Assembly (NCBI GenBank): GCA_902780405.1
Contig: CACZFI010000008.1
Location: forward strand, 32,146-96,145
Origin: an uncultured Lachnospiraceae bacterium
GTDB lineage: Bacteria; Bacillota; Clostridia; Lachnospirales; Lachnospiraceae
Direction of reading: 5' to 3'
Length of the DNA: 64,000 nt
Positions within the stretch are counted from its first letter, which is position 1. Each line of letters opens with the position of its first letter. Shown here in pieces: positions 1-8,322 of this stretch. Below the pieces are notes generated by a model. The model did no database searches and was not told the origin of the DNA. It saw nothing but the letters and a program-made list of their open reading frames with translations. A program made the translations under genes and the position numbers.

Positions 1-1778
1 CTTTCCTTTTCTCCGCCAAAGGACTTGGGAAGTCTGCCCTGAATCTCTTCATTTTCTTTCAGGGGTATTCCCGCCAACGAGCACATAATCGGCAGATAGT
101 CCACTGTCGAAATAAGCTCATCCGTGAAGCCCGCGGACAAATCCCCCCCTCTGAACATAAACGCAACTTTCGTTCTTTCGTCTGATAAGAAGTGTGAACC
201 CGTCGGTACCAAATATCCCTGTCCGTGATCGGCAAAAAGTGAAACTACCATCTCGTCATCAGAGAATTTTCTTTCCAGATAAGCATACAATGCAGAAAGA
301 AGCGCATCAATCCTTGCAGCCATCTCTTTGTATGCAGTAATTTTCTTTTCGCTAAACGGCTGCTTAACAGATGTGTTTCCTTCTGAATCAATCGTTCTCG
401 CTTCAATCGGCAAGTGATTCTGCACAGAAAGCGTCAAATCAAATCCATCTGCAATATCATGAAGGTCACCCAAGCAAATCCATACGAACTGATCAGTATC
501 GTCAAAAGCTTCAATCTGATCAATTACATCCCCAATAATCATCTCGTTCTTTGACGAAATCACCTGTTCCTGGTACACCATTCGACTGTAGCCACGATAG
601 TACCCGTAATCCGCGGTACTTCTCCAATCTCCATCAATCTTGGATGTCACGTATCCCTGATCATGAAAATACTCTGCCAACGTCGTAATATCATGCGGCA
701 AAGCGGTAACAAGCCCCGAATGAAACATTACATGATGCACCGTATCCATCCCGGTATTGTACGCCGCAAGACTCGGATATGTCCATTCCGCCGTGCTTCT
801 CGCCTCTTTGCACACCATTCCCTTTGAGAAGAAATCATACGTTGAAGGCATCACTTCCTTCATGTTGTCAAGAATCGTCTGGGATAACCCGTCAACAAAT
901 ATATTCAAGACCAGTTTTTTTCTTTTACTGTCATGACCTAACGGTATAGGCGTTCCATAGTATGACGTCTCTGTAGACGCAACCTTTGTACCACCCTTAA
1001 CACGATAATAATTAAAACACTTAGCCAATTCCTGCCGGACATCAAACTGCTCCCCTCCCTGCACAAAACAGTGCAACGTTTTGTCCTTTGATACCGAAAT
1101 CGGCAGCAAGTACTCTTCACAATCATCAGGAACAGAACAGGATCGACTTTCCTTCACCGGCATAAACTCGAAACGACTCTGAACCACGTTAAATGAAGTT
1201 GCAGGCAGCCCGTCCAAACACTGCATTCGATACAATCCCACACCAAGTTTCGTTTCTGTCCCGGCCCACACTTGAAATTCTTCTATAGGTTTCATTGAAC
1301 GATACAATAAATCGGATAATCCATAACAATTTTTTTTCCACTCCAATAAATTCTGAACAGCTTTTATCAACTCATCCGAAGGATTCTCATTAACCTCTTT
1401 TTCCAGTATTCCCCAAAGCGCGGCTAATCGATCACCCGTGTCATATTGTTCCATTGTACCCTCATAAGCAAACAGATAGTCCGCTCTTTGGTAATAATAA
1501 ACTGCATGAAGGATATCTCCACTGCATTCGTAGGCGGAGCCCAGGTTATAACTGATTTCTCCATTGACAGGATAATGACGAACCCCGTACTGGCCGTACA
1601 TGATCGCATCCTCGTAGTTTCCTGAATATATGGAATACAGACAGAGATATGTAACCAAGTCCATATCATATGGATTTATCGCTTTGTATTTTTCAATCAG
1701 TCCCCCAGCTTGTTCTGTATCTGCCACTGAAAGCGCTGCTTCTATTTCTGATTTAAGACGTCTTATTTCTTCTTTCAC
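1..1778 (-). CDS. TPR / alkaline phosphatase-superfamily (sulfatase-like) protein, 3' end cut by window
   Basis: An open frame runs from a GTG at 1778 off the left edge (592 codons visible, no stop). AGGAGG at 1787-1792 lies 8 nt upstream of the GTG; the ATG at 1782 is in another frame. Residues about 1-130 look like tetratricopeptide helices (NLGSAY, AVYYYQRAD). From about residue 300 the protein resembles the sulfatase/alkaline phosphatase fold: a metal-binding IFVDGL strand, a nucleophile-like WTYPS segment where sulfatases have Cys/Ser, and a late ADHG motif followed by His. There is no signal peptide or membrane segment, so it should act in the cytoplasm. Members of this superfamily hydrolyse or transfer phosphate or sulfate esters; the substrate here is unknown. 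Its place at the end of a flagellin glycosylation island suggests a phospho-substituent on the glycan, which is inference. Confidence 0.75.
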   Translation of the reverse strand, partial: MKEEIRRLKSEIEAALSVADTEQAGGLIEKYKAINPYDMDLVTYLCLYSIYSGNYEDAIMYGQYGVRHYPVNGEISYNLGSAYECSGDILHAVYYYQRADYLFAYEGTMEQYDTGDRLAALWGILEKEVNENPSDELIKAVQNLLEWKKNCYGLSDLLYRSMKPIEEFQVWAGTETKLGVGLYRMQCLDGLPATSFNVVQSRFEFMPVKESRSCSVPDDCEEYLLPISVSKDKTLHCFVQGGEQFDVRQELAKCFNYYRVKGGTKVASTETSYYGTPIPLGHDSKRKKLVLNIFVDGLSQTILDNMKEVMPSTYDFFSKGMVCKEARSTAEWTYPSLAAYNTGMDTVHHVMFHSGLVTALPHDITTLAEYFHDQGYVTSKIDGDWRSTADYGYYRGYSRMVYQEQVISSKNEMIIGDVIDQIEAFDDTDQFVWICLGDLHDIADGFDLTLSVQNHLPIEARTIDSEGNTSVKQPFSEKKITAYKEMAARIDALLSALYAYLERKFSDDEMVVSLFADHGQGYLVPTGSHFLSDERTKVAFMFRGGDLSAGFTDELISTVDYLPIMCSLAGIPLKENEEIQGRLPKSFGGEKE

Positions 1779-1811
1779 ACATCCATCCTCCTTTAAATCT
1801 GTTGTCTTGTT

Positions 1812-2221
1812 TCATTCGTTCACTTCTATATCAAAAAAGCTTTTCTTGATCTCAATCGACCCACTTCTTTCAAACGTATCACGAATCACTTCCGTAATTC
1901 TCTCTGATGCGTCTCCGGTTCCACAGATTTCGCTCCGCCTTCTCTTTCTTGTTCACACTGTCGAGTTTATATCCCACATGAGAAATAAAGAGTGGTACCT
2001 CATAGGTCTCACCCGCCGGAACGACCTGTTCGTGAATCGTCCCCTCATAGTGATACAAGTTCTTCGGGAACAGACGATTGATCAGCTCATGACTCACCAT
2101 CTCCGAACCGTCGGATGAATAATAATTCTTCCTGTGGATGCGTCCCACCGCCTCCGGATGCTCATCGATCAGATTGCGCAAAGCCGCTTCATCAAGTTCA
2201 TACACATTACTCTCCGACGTC
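1812..2221 (-). pseudogene. Mosaic gene remnants: glycosyltransferase fragment joined to a NeuC C-terminal tail
   Basis: Two broken pieces lie between neuA and the TPR-phosphatase gene. Read from 2221 to about 1925, one frame encodes about 100 residues of a glycosyltransferase family 2 protein of the TPR-associated type (DEHPEAVGRI, RLFPKNLYHYEGTIHEQ, ISHVGY). It lacks its catalytic N-terminal domain with the DxD/DADE motif, and runs to a stop at 1879. From about 1925 to the TGA at 1812-1814 another frame encodes the last ~38 residues of a hydrolysing UDP-GlcNAc 2-epimerase (GDASERI, IKKSFFDIE), resembling the tail of the intact neuC in this window (GNTSEKI, IKKRFYDIE). Neither piece has its own start or RBS. 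The arrangement looks like deletion or recombination scars. Confidence 0.7.
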
Positions 2222-2902
2222 CTAGAATTCAGACATTGCCTCTGCGATACGAAGATCCATTTCTGTATCAATGTCCACGCTTCGCTCTCGTGGCATGATA
2301 TAGGCAAAACTTCCCTTCTGATAAAAGAACCTGTCTTCACGAAAACGTTTCACATCCACAATGTATAGTGCTCCATTTAAACGATAATAGGTCCCCGCAT
2401 CTTGACGCCGAACCATGCTTTCTCTTTGGATAAACCCATCCATCTCTCCTGATATTGGCAGTTGTCCACACCAAAGGGGCGAATGATCCACCTCACAAAC
2501 CGAAACTACTGCAAAATTTGCTTTCTCCACAAACAAATGGTAAGCATTCTTGACATCTTCTGCGTCTCTCAAAGGAGAGGTTGGTTGTAACAGGCAAATT
2601 GTATCAAAGCATTTACCTCTACTCTCATACTTCTGCAAAACTTCCTCCACCATATCCCAACTGGAGGCAGAGTCCGTAGCTGTCGCTTTACTCCTCAAGA
2701 AAGGCACATTTGCACCATATAATCTTGCAATCTCAGCATATCTTTCAGAATCAGTAGATACCATCACTTCCGAAAAACAGCCCGACTTGATAGCTGCTTC
2801 TATGCTATGTGCAAGGAGTGGTTTCCCCTTATAATCTATAATATTCTTATCCGGAAGACCTTTCGATCCGCTTCTTGCCGGTATAATCGCTAAATTCTCC
2901 AT
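2222..2902 (-). CDS. neuA: Acylneuraminate/legionaminate cytidylyltransferase (CMP-nonulosonic acid synthetase)
   Basis: Activates a nonulosonic acid with CTP to give the CMP-sugar used by the flagellin glycosyltransferase; cytoplasmic. The 226-residue length is usual for NeuA/LegF. The nucleotide-binding motif IPARSGSKGLPDKNI is near the N-terminus, followed by LQPTSPLR, RLNGALY and the metal-binding VDIDTEMD near the end. AGGAAGG precedes the ATG. It is the last intact gene of the nonulosonic acid operon, 9 nt after the deacetylase gene. The stop codon directly abuts the gene remnants at 1812-2221, so the right breakpoint of that rearrangement falls just behind this gene and spared its natural C-terminus. 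The pathway context favours the legionaminic (LegF) over the sialic acid version. Confidence 0.9.
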   Translation of the reverse strand: MENLAIIPARSGSKGLPDKNIIDYKGKPLLAHSIEAAIKSGCFSEVMVSTDSERYAEIARLYGANVPFLRSKATATDSASSWDMVEEVLQKYESRGKCFDTICLLQPTSPLRDAEDVKNAYHLFVEKANFAVVSVCEVDHSPLWCGQLPISGEMDGFIQRESMVRRQDAGTYYRLNGALYIVDVKRFREDRFFYQKGSFAYIMPRERSVDIDTEMDLRIAEAMSEF

Positions 2903-2911
2903 CTGTCCTTC

Positions 2912-3571
2912 CTATTCCACTTGCTTGACTATATGAAATGCTTCCGCATACATGCATGCGCTTGCTCCACCTCTTACAATTGCAAGCGCCTTAATACACT
3001 CCAAACTGCGCGGAAACGGTCGTTCTTCAAGTTCCGTATCGTAAATCTTCATAACTCTTATTTTCTCTTCTAATTCATCTGTAATATCAACATATAAATT
3101 GGGGGCAAATCTCGCATCCTGAAAGCCATATTCAGTCTCAGAAGGGATTTCCATAGTAGTAATACGCTTGATATACGGCGCACGAAACGATTTTGCGCAC
3201 GCCATACAGCAATTATATACAACATGGTGATCAGAGTGCGCATCATAATTACCTGGCAGAATAATCCACTCAGGTTTTACTTTTTCGTATACTTCCTTGA
3301 TTCGGGCGATAATCTCACCTTCCTCCATAGACGATAAGCAAGCCGGCGGTAATTCCAAATTAAAGACACCTTGAAAACCGTAGAAAGATGCAACTGAGTC
3401 TATCTGCTCTTTTCGATGAGCAACAGCTTCTTCTGACCAACCGAGTTCTGTCTTCATATTCGTTATATTTAACCAGTAGATTTCATTTCCTTGCTTCTTC
3501 ATCTTCAAAAGAGTTCCGCCAGCTCCCAGTGTCTCATCATCCGGATGGGGGGATACAACCATAATCTTCAT
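2912..3571 (-). CDS. PIG-L family N-acetyl sugar deacetylase
   Basis: Zinc-dependent hydrolase of the PIG-L/LmbE family, which removes N-acetyl groups from GlcNAc-type substrates. PHPDDE at residues 8-13 and HSDHH near residue 113 supply the usual zinc ligands and catalytic Asp. The ATG at 3571 overlaps the stop of the formyltransferase gene; an in-frame GTG lies directly before it, and GGAG inside the upstream gene serves as RBS. The overlap with a sugar formyltransferase and the position inside a nonulosonic acid operon suggest the pair removes an acetyl group and replaces it with formyl on the nonulosonic acid or a precursor. That coupling is inferred; the family assignment is firm. The cell could instead act on a glycan after assembly, but no export signal is present. 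Confidence 0.85.
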   Translation of the reverse strand: MKIMVVSPHPDDETLGAGGTLLKMKKQGNEIYWLNITNMKTELGWSEEAVAHRKEQIDSVASFYGFQGVFNLELPPACLSSMEEGEIIARIKEVYEKVKPEWIILPGNYDAHSDHHVVYNCCMACAKSFRAPYIKRITTMEIPSETEYGFQDARFAPNLYVDITDELEEKIRVMKIYDTELEERPFPRSLECIKALAIVRGGASACMYAEAFHIVKQVE

Positions 3572-4458
3572 CACAAATAATCTCCTTCTTTTATCGGCGC
3601 ATGCTCGTAATCAACAAGTCTAATAGCACCGTCCGATACTTTAATGTCTACAGAATTATTGGAATGGATACGAAGGACCTTTCCCGGCTCGATATTATCA
3701 TACCCTGTAAGACGAACCTCTTCCACCTTCCATACCTTATACTCTTCATCTTTGAACACAAAATGCGCACCTACATAAGGTTTAGTCAAACTTCGAACCA
3801 AGTTGTAAATTGCATTTGTTGACATCCGCCAATCAATCTGTCCATCCGATTTCCCACGCTTTCTCCAAGTATTTCCGTCATTTGGATTCTGTTTAATCCG
3901 AACCAAATGATTCTGTTCAATCTCATTTGTCAGTTTCACTTCTTGATCAAGCGCCACATCCATTATTTTATTGTACAAGGTGCGTGCATTATCTTCATAA
4001 GTAATTTCAATTCTTCTTTGTGAAACGATATCTCCCTCATCCGTTCCGGGATCAATCATAAAGAAAGACGATGCTGTTTCAGGAAGTCCCAACGCAAGCG
4101 CCCAAATAATAGGATGTCTCCCACGATTACAGGGTAGCGCGGCAGGGTGGAATCCCACGATTCCTTTGGGAAACATTTCTATTACCTCATCCTTAATCAG
4201 TTGCGACCATCCAAAGCAATAACCAATATCAGGTTCCTGCGACTCTATAAACAACCGCGCCTCTTCATCATTAACGTTTTTAACAAAACAAACAGGAATA
4301 CTATAATCTTCACACAACGGAGCGAGATCGCAAAAATCCGAATTAATACCTTGTTCTCTTTTTGTTATTACTCCAACAACGTTCTTCTTTTCTTCAAGCA
4401 ATCGACGCAATAACATGTACGAGCTCTCGACGCAACCTATGAACAGAATCTTTATCAT
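3571..4458 (-). CDS. Formyltransferase-like enzyme (Fmt/ArnA fold), probably sugar N-formyltransferase
   Basis: The 295-residue protein has the N10-formyl-THF formyltransferase fold (residues about 1-190) and a C-terminal Fmt-type subdomain (about 200-295). HPAALP with NRGRHP and DPGTDEGDI correspond to the core motifs. His104 and Asp140 of the usual Asn-His-Asp catalytic set are present, but the position of the catalytic Asn is Gly102 (GFHP instead of N-x-H-P). A true methionyl-tRNA formyltransferase would be expected elsewhere next to def; this one is embedded in sugar genes, 6 nt downstream of neuC and overlapping the deacetylase gene. It probably formylates an amino sugar of the nonulosonic acid pathway. 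The Asn to Gly change means activity or mechanism needs direct proof. Confidence 0.75.
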   Translation of the reverse strand: MIKILFIGCVESSYMLLRRLLEEKKNVVGVITKREQGINSDFCDLAPLCEDYSIPVCFVKNVNDEEARLFIESQEPDIGYCFGWSQLIKDEVIEMFPKGIVGFHPAALPCNRGRHPIIWALALGLPETASSFFMIDPGTDEGDIVSQRRIEITYEDNARTLYNKIMDVALDQEVKLTNEIEQNHLVRIKQNPNDGNTWRKRGKSDGQIDWRMSTNAIYNLVRSLTKPYVGAHFVFKDEEYKVWKVEEVRLTGYDNIEPGKVLRIHSNNSVDIKVSDGAIRLVDYEHAPIKEGDYL

Positions 4459-4464
4459 CTTAAT

Positions 4465-5634
4465 CTATACCTCAAATTCGATATCGTAAAACCTTTTCTT
4501 AATATGTATTTTGTCATTTGCATAAAACTCTCTAAGCACATCTGCAATCTTTTCAGATGTATTTCCATCTCCGTAAGGACTCTCTATAAATGCAAGTTTT
4601 TCCCTAAAAGACAAGTTCATCGCCTGACTGATTGCAGCTTGTATTTCATCAGCACTCGGCTCGCAGTGAATAATTGATTCACCAGCGATTCTTCCCTTTT
4701 GCCTATCACCAATGTCAATTGTCGGTATGTGAAATGACGGAGCCTCAATCAGGCCACTTGACGAATTCCCTATTACAAATTGCGCATGCTTTAATGCGCT
4801 CAGGTACCTCCGCATGCCTAATGAATCTACCAAAAAGAACCTATCACTCTTTGAATTATATGAATCTAACAACTCGTTAATAATCCTTCCGTCAGTATCA
4901 GCATTGGCCTTCGTGAATATGAATTTAAGATCCTTCCGACTGTCCACAGCTTTTAGCAACTCCTTAATCTGCTGTTCAGCTGTATGATGCTCAAGTGTGA
5001 CTGGATGAAATGTGCCTATTGCATACTTTTCACCTATCGAGAATCCCAAAGAATCTTCTAATTCTTTCTGATTCAAAAGTTCAACACTCTTAATGTTCTC
5101 TATCCCAATCGCTCCCGTATTAAAGACACGTTCCGGCGACTCACCCATCTGGATTACCCGCTTTCGGTAGGCTTCAGTACTGGTGAAATGCAGATAACTC
5201 ATCTTAGTGATACAGTGGCGAATCGCCTCGTCTATCAATCCCTCTGTGGTCTCCCCGCCATGAAGGTGAAAAATAGGGATTCTGGCATTCATAGCTGCCA
5301 CACATACCGCAAGCGTTTCATATCGATCTCCTAGGACAACCAACCCATCCGGATTACAAGTATCAAAGTATTCTGCAAACCGAGTTGTTGCCGTTCCCAT
5401 CGTATTAGATAAGGCAACCGGTGTATCCCCCCCTGAGAGAATACCTATCCTAGTATCAATCGGCATATTATCGGATTCTATCTCGCTAACCGTCATCCCA
5501 TGTTCTTTTGATAAATGAGTCCCTGTAACAGCTATGCGGACATCAAAAAACTCGTCTTCTATCATCCGATTCATCAGCGGTTTTAACAATCCATATTCTG
5601 CTCGTGTTGAGGTCAGTATTACTACCCTTTTCAT
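4465..5634 (-). CDS. neuC: UDP-N-acetylglucosamine 2-epimerase, hydrolysing (NeuC/LegG type)
   Basis: Releases the nucleotide and inverts C2 of a nucleotide-activated HexNAc derivative, giving the free mannosamine-type sugar that NeuB condenses with phosphoenolpyruvate. The 389 residues show the GT-B-like epimerase fold: TSTRAEYGLL at the start, LGDRYE, HLHGGETTEG, GTFHPVT, and GNSSSGLIEAP in the UDP-binding half. The ATG overlaps the neuB stop (ATGA arrangement), so the two are translationally coupled. In a legionaminic acid pathway this would be LegG, acting on the 2,4-diacetamido-6-deoxy sugar; in sialic acid synthesis it would act on UDP-GlcNAc. The dehydratase and aminotransferase in the same operon favour the LegG role. 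Confidence 0.9.
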   Translation of the reverse strand: MKRVVILTSTRAEYGLLKPLMNRMIEDEFFDVRIAVTGTHLSKEHGMTVSEIESDNMPIDTRIGILSGGDTPVALSNTMGTATTRFAEYFDTCNPDGLVVLGDRYETLAVCVAAMNARIPIFHLHGGETTEGLIDEAIRHCITKMSYLHFTSTEAYRKRVIQMGESPERVFNTGAIGIENIKSVELLNQKELEDSLGFSIGEKYAIGTFHPVTLEHHTAEQQIKELLKAVDSRKDLKFIFTKANADTDGRIINELLDSYNSKSDRFFLVDSLGMRRYLSALKHAQFVIGNSSSGLIEAPSFHIPTIDIGDRQKGRIAGESIIHCEPSADEIQAAISQAMNLSFREKLAFIESPYGDGNTSEKIADVLREFYANDKIHIKKRFYDIEFEV

Positions 5635-6623
5635 CTTTCTATCCTATCATCTTTCTCATAATCTCGCTCGGACACCATTCCTACAATATCCGACCATAGC
5701 ATGGGATTCAACCCATCACCCGGCCGTTTTGTAGTGAGATTATCCTCCGTAAACAGTTCTCCCGCATGGATTGCCTGTTTCGCTACGATACTTTTCCTTA
5801 CTACCTCACGATTCTTTAGTTCAGACGGTGACGGCTTCTTCTCGCCGCTTCCCAAAGCCTGCTCAATATTTCGAATCGCAGACACCATAGCCGCAAGTTC
5901 CTGCGGTTCCAGGCTGGCCTTATGATCCGGACCTTCCATGTTGCGGTCCAGCGTAAAATGTTTCTCTATGATCGTTGCTCCCATGGCTACCGCCGCAATG
6001 GGAACTTCGATGCCCTGCGTATGATCAGAGTATCCCACCTCACATTCAAACACATCACGCATGGTTTTCATGGCGCGGAGGTTCACGTCCTCCATAGGCG
6101 TCGGATACTCGGTATTGCAATGAAGCAGTTTGATATCTGTCGTTCCGTGCTCTTTAAGCACATCCATCGCTGCGCAGATTTCATCCATATCGCACATTCC
6201 GGTGGACATCACAACCGGCCGCCGTGTCTTCGCAAGTGCGACCAAATAAGGGTAGTTTGTCACTTCACCGGAAGGTATCTTCCAAAAGGGTATATTCAAA
6301 GAATCTAAGAATTCTATACTTTCAAAATCAAAAGGCGTGGAAAGAAATGTGATGCCTTTTTGATCACAATACATTTGCAACTTTTTGAAATCGTCGTATG
6401 TAAGCTCAAGTTTGGAGAGCATCTCCTGCTGAGAGGTGTCTCCCGTTGTCTTCTTCTGATACTCTGCTTTCTTTGCGTCTGCAGATACCAGATTCTTTGC
6501 TTTAAATGTCTGAAACTTGATGATATCTGCGCCCGCGTCCTTCGCTGCATCCACAAGTTTGCATGCCAGGTCGTAACTTCCGTTATGGTTGACTCCGGCT
6601 TCCGCTATGATCATTACTGACAT
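5631..6623 (-). CDS. neuB: N-acetylneuraminate/legionaminate synthase
   Basis: Condenses phosphoenolpyruvate with a six-carbon N-acylated mannosamine-type sugar to make the nine-carbon nonulosonic acid. The TIM-barrel domain starts with IIAEAGVNHNG, includes KFQTFK, STPFD, GYSDHT and EKHFTLD, and is followed by a C-terminal SAF (antifreeze-like) domain from about residue 270 (SIVAKQAIHAGELFTEDNL). The start at 6623 (MSVMIIAEAG) follows an AGGTGG; an in-frame ATG at 6641 would add six residues with no better RBS. It overlaps the acetyltransferase gene upstream and neuC downstream, indicating one operon with coupled translation. Confidence 0.9.
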   Translation of the reverse strand: MSVMIIAEAGVNHNGSYDLACKLVDAAKDAGADIIKFQTFKAKNLVSADAKKAEYQKKTTGDTSQQEMLSKLELTYDDFKKLQMYCDQKGITFLSTPFDFESIEFLDSLNIPFWKIPSGEVTNYPYLVALAKTRRPVVMSTGMCDMDEICAAMDVLKEHGTTDIKLLHCNTEYPTPMEDVNLRAMKTMRDVFECEVGYSDHTQGIEVPIAAVAMGATIIEKHFTLDRNMEGPDHKASLEPQELAAMVSAIRNIEQALGSGEKKPSPSELKNREVVRKSIVAKQAIHAGELFTEDNLTTKRPGDGLNPMLWSDIVGMVSERDYEKDDRIER

Positions 6624-7255
6624 GATTCCACCACCTTGCACGGATTCCCGTATGCCTTCACAAAATCAGGAATATCTTTCAGTACCACGCTTCCTATACC
6701 GATAATGGTATTACTTCCCACCGATACACCTTGCTTGATCATCGCACCCGCGCCGATATGCGTATTCCAGCCGATCTTCGCCTCGCCACAGATGATTGCA
6801 CCCGGACTCACATGGGTAAATGCGTCAATAAAGACATCATGCTCCACGATGGTCCCGCTGTTTATGATGGCAAAAGACTCTATCTGTGCCTTTGCATTGA
6901 CCACTGCATTCTTTCCAACGTAAGCGCCTTCAGCAATCAATGCATCCCTTGCAATCACGGCTGTCGGGTCGATAATCTTAGGGATTTGAAATCCAACCGC
7001 TTTGATTTTCTCAAAGAGTTTTCTTCTCAGGCTGACATTTCCCACACTTCCGACTGCCACAAACGCCTCTTCCCAGCCATCCGCATAAAGTGCAGGCAAG
7101 TCCTCGTCATTTCCTACAACAGGAAGACCCGCTACATCAACTTCCGGATCGTAATCCACGATCCCGATCTCATCATATCGTCCGTCCGCAAGCAGACTGT
7201 CCGCTACCGAACGGCAATGTCCGCCTCCGCCCAAAAGAAGTAATCTTCTCACCAT
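6614..7255 (-). CDS. NeuD/PglD-family sugar O/N-acetyltransferase (left-handed beta-helix)
   Basis: Acetyl-CoA-dependent acyltransferase probably acetylating the C4 amino group of the nucleotide-linked diaminosugar (LegH role). The first ~80 residues form a Rossmann-like sugar-binding domain (LLLGGGGHCRSV). From about residue 95 a hexapeptide-repeat beta-helix follows (ALIAEGAYVGKNAVVNAKA, IGAGAMIKQGVSVG), with the catalytic-type His in EHDVFID. GGAGGTG precedes the ATG at 7255; a GTG at 7264 overlaps that RBS and is less likely. It lies between the nucleotidyltransferase and neuB. NeuD proteins of sialic acid loci are close relatives, so an O-acetylation role cannot be excluded. Confidence 0.8.
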   Translation of the reverse strand: MVRRLLLLGGGGHCRSVADSLLADGRYDEIGIVDYDPEVDVAGLPVVGNDEDLPALYADGWEEAFVAVGSVGNVSLRRKLFEKIKAVGFQIPKIIDPTAVIARDALIAEGAYVGKNAVVNAKAQIESFAIINSGTIVEHDVFIDAFTHVSPGAIICGEAKIGWNTHIGAGAMIKQGVSVGSNTIIGIGSVVLKDIPDFVKAYGNPCKVVESCQ

Positions 7256-7272
7256 ATCAAGCACCTCCTCTG

Positions 7273-8322
7273 TCAGTCACCGAAGAGCTTTGCGCGCATC
7301 TTCTCCAGTTCCGAAAGTTGTCCCATATCCATCCATTCACTCTCGTTCACAGGGAATGCGGCAACCTTCCGTCCTTTTTCCTTCTGCTTTGCTACAATAT
7401 CAGGGAATCCGATGGGCACGCCGTCTTCGATATCGTCCACCACCTCGGGTTCCACCACGTAGATGCCTGTATTCGTAAGAAAAGACATCGTCGGCTTTTC
7501 TTTCATGGACTCGATCACGCCGTTCACGCCCATCTCGACGGTTCCGTAGGGAAGCGTCATATTCTTATATGCACAGACCATGGTGATCACATTGTGATTC
7601 TCCTTGTGGAATTCCATGATTCTCTCATAGTTCGCCGTAAGCAGGGCATCGCAGTTTGCGAAGAAAAATGTATCGTTAAGCTTACCCTTGAGCAGACTTA
7701 AGCCTCCGCCCGTGCCGAGCGGGCTCGCCTCATCGTACCATGTAATATCGTACCGATTTTCAGACTCCGCAAAATAAGCCTTCATCAGTTCACGTTTGTA
7801 GTTCACAATGATGTGGAACTTGTCACACTGATAGGTCTGATACTCCTTCATGATCAGTTCAATGATCGGAAGCTCTCCCACAGGGATTAGCGGCTTCGGC
7901 AGCACCTTGGTAAAGGGTTCGAGTCTGGTTCCCTTTCCTCCGGCATTAATCACCACAGGCACCTTTAAAGCACCTCGTGTTTTTTCTCTTTCGCCCTCAC
8001 CATTGTAGAATTCCACAATCTGATTTGACTGATTCAGAACAGGGATAACAACAAAGCTTTTCTCATCATAAAGGCTCTGCGCTTCCTCAACGGAGTAAGC
8101 TACCCTCGGATGCAGATTGGCTGCTTGCTTGACATCATCTTCCAGTTTGCCTCCCGCAAGCAGGAATCTGCGGATATCTCCGTCCGTAACACAACCGATC
8201 AGCCTGTCAGACGCATCCGCCAAAAAGAGGATACCGTTAGCATTCTCGTCGATCACACGCATCGCCTCGGCAAGCGTCATGTCCGGTGATCCTATGAACT
8301 TCAAGATTTCATCTCTATGCAT
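7273..8322 (-). CDS. CBS-domain nucleotidyltransferase, PtmE-like sugar-1-phosphate guanylyl/uridylyltransferase
   Basis: The 349 residues contain two N-terminal CBS motifs (about 1-120; CVTDGDIRRFLL) followed by a sugar nucleotidyltransferase domain (about 122-345) with the signature INAGGKGTRLEPFTKVLPKP, plus ANCDALL for metal binding. This architecture matches PtmE of Campylobacter jejuni, which makes GDP-glucosamine as the entry step to CMP-legionaminic acid. Presence of a PtmE-like gene is the best indicator that the island makes legionaminic rather than sialic or pseudaminic acid. Whether it uses GTP or UTP cannot be read from the sequence. The ATG overlaps the end of the aminotransferase gene, with GAGGAG inside that gene as RBS. 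Confidence 0.85.
   Translation of the reverse strand: MHRDEILKFIGSPDMTLAEAMRVIDENANGILFLADASDRLIGCVTDGDIRRFLLAGGKLEDDVKQAANLHPRVAYSVEEAQSLYDEKSFVVIPVLNQSNQIVEFYNGEGEREKTRGALKVPVVINAGGKGTRLEPFTKVLPKPLIPVGELPIIELIMKEYQTYQCDKFHIIVNYKRELMKAYFAESENRYDITWYDEASPLGTGGGLSLLKGKLNDTFFFANCDALLTANYERIMEFHKENHNVITMVCAYKNMTLPYGTVEMGVNGVIESMKEKPTMSFLTNTGIYVVEPEVVDDIEDGVPIGFPDIVAKQKEKGRKVAAFPVNESEWMDMGQLSELEKMRAKLFGD

Noticed and set aside
1879..2340. A 153-residue intact gene overlapping neuA
   Set aside because: Its first ~40 residues are a shadow of neuA; only the part downstream of 2221 resembles a glycosyltransferase, and it has no start signal.
3571..4458. Genuine methionyl-tRNA formyltransferase (fmt)
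   Set aside because: It lies within a sugar operon overlapping a deacetylase gene, has a changed active-site motif, and lacks def as neighbour.
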